DNA of 64,000 nucleotides from UBA5189 sp040389445 (GTDB taxonomy: Bacteria; Chloroflexota; Limnocylindria; Limnocylindrales; CSP1-4), in the NCBI GenBank assembly GCA_040389445.1, contig JAZJZX010000010.1, forward strand, positions 124,001 to 188,000, given 5' to 3'. The notes below the pieces were generated by a model. The model was not told the origin of the DNA. It saw only the letters and a program-made list of their open reading frames with translations, and did no database searches. Shown piece after piece: positions 63,753 through 64,000 of the stretch (within the stretch, counting starts at the first letter, position 1; the number at the start of each line of letters is the position of its first letter). The position numbers and the translations under genes were made by a program.

Positions 63753-64000
63753 TCAGCGCGTCCCGAACTGGTAGGTCTGCTTCACCAGGCGCAGGTAGGT
63801 GAAGGTCTCCGTGTCCCGCACGCCGTCGATCGCCGGGAGCCGATCCGTCAGGAAGCGCAACAGGCCTTCATTGTCCTCCGAGACCATCTCGATCAGGATG
63901 TCGTACCGGCCGGTCGTCACCACGACGTAGTCGACCTCCGGCAGCGCGGCGAGCGCGTCCGCCACTGCGACGAGTCGACCCGGCTCGCATCGAATGCCGA
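63753..64000 (-). CDS. Lrp/AsnC-family regulator, C-terminal part (runs off the window)
   Basis: 82 residues of the ligand-binding (RAM) domain: the frame enters from the right edge as IRCEPGRLVAVADALAALPE, then VDYVVVTTGRYDILIEMVSE, and ends FTYLRLVKQTYQFGTR. The N-terminal HTH, if present, lies outside. Such proteins sense amino acids and regulate their metabolism, which fits the neighbouring PLP enzyme and glnA. Confidence 0.85.
   Translation of the reverse strand, partial: GIRCEPGRLVAVADALAALPEVDYVVVTTGRYDILIEMVSEDNEGLLRFLTDRLPAIDGVRDTETFTYLRLVKQTYQFGTR

Overview
High-GC bacterial DNA, read as a chromosomal locus interrupted by about 53 kb of integrated mobile DNA. No rRNA or other taxonomic marker is present. 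The style (very high GC, frequent GTG/TTG starts, stop-start overlaps of the ATGA/GTGA/TTGA kind, PucR-type and LuxR-HTH mini-regulators, actinobacterial-looking integrative elements) fits an uncultured Chloroflexota (Limnocylindria-like) or an actinobacterium. That assignment is inference.

Chromosomal flanks. At the left edge are a truncated ECF sigma factor and a small membrane protein behind an operator-containing promoter. At the right (about 54.5-64 kb), a minus-strand series reads, in transcription order: Lrp/AsnC regulator (truncated), GGDEF diguanylate cyclase, cystathionine gamma-synthase-type PLP enzyme, ResB-like protein, PucR regulator, glnA, MFS transporter and tRNA-Pro(CGG). The glnA neighbourhood has a structured leader, a 94-bp tandem duplication of its 3' end and a large hairpin in the 480-bp gap before the transporter gene.

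Mobile DNA. The last 16 nt of tRNA-Pro, CCA included, occur three times: at the tRNA (54495), at 39780 and at 1259. Large serine recombinase genes end at the first two. I read this as two elements inserted in tandem at the 3' end of tRNA-Pro. Both carry the same right-hand module: a protein with a C-terminal zinc finger on the minus strand, then on the plus strand a replication gene (primase-polymerase/DUF3987 in element A, rolling-circle HUH Rep in element B) and the serine recombinase.

Element A cargo (about 1.3-34.5 kb): small HTH proteins, a lipoprotein beta-lactamase-fold/PD40 fusion, a phage-lysis-like cassette, a six-gene metabolic and regulatory operon (XRE-cupin to PaiB), an HNH nuclease, and then a dense defence-like island. 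The island holds (i) HTH / 1617-aa sacsin-like GHKL ATPase with DUF3883 tail / OGG-fold glycosylase; (ii) a membrane-anchored protein with an HNH_5 nuclease; (iii) GIY-YIG / 52 aa / DUF6508-like; and (iv) a Druantia-like locus with a 1824-aa DruE-type DUF1998 helicase, three uncharacterised partners, a Cas4-like PD-(D/E)XK nuclease and a convergent DruA-type (DUF4338) gene. Locus (iv) is the best candidate for an undescribed system variant, followed by (i).

Element B cargo (about 40-48.7 kb): an unknown protein / SecB-like chaperone / PD-(D/E)XK trio, a DUF4238 protein, a methyltransferase-endonuclease fusion, an unknown overlapping pair, an acidic protein and a SHOCT membrane protein. Family names come from recognised motifs only; no search was run.
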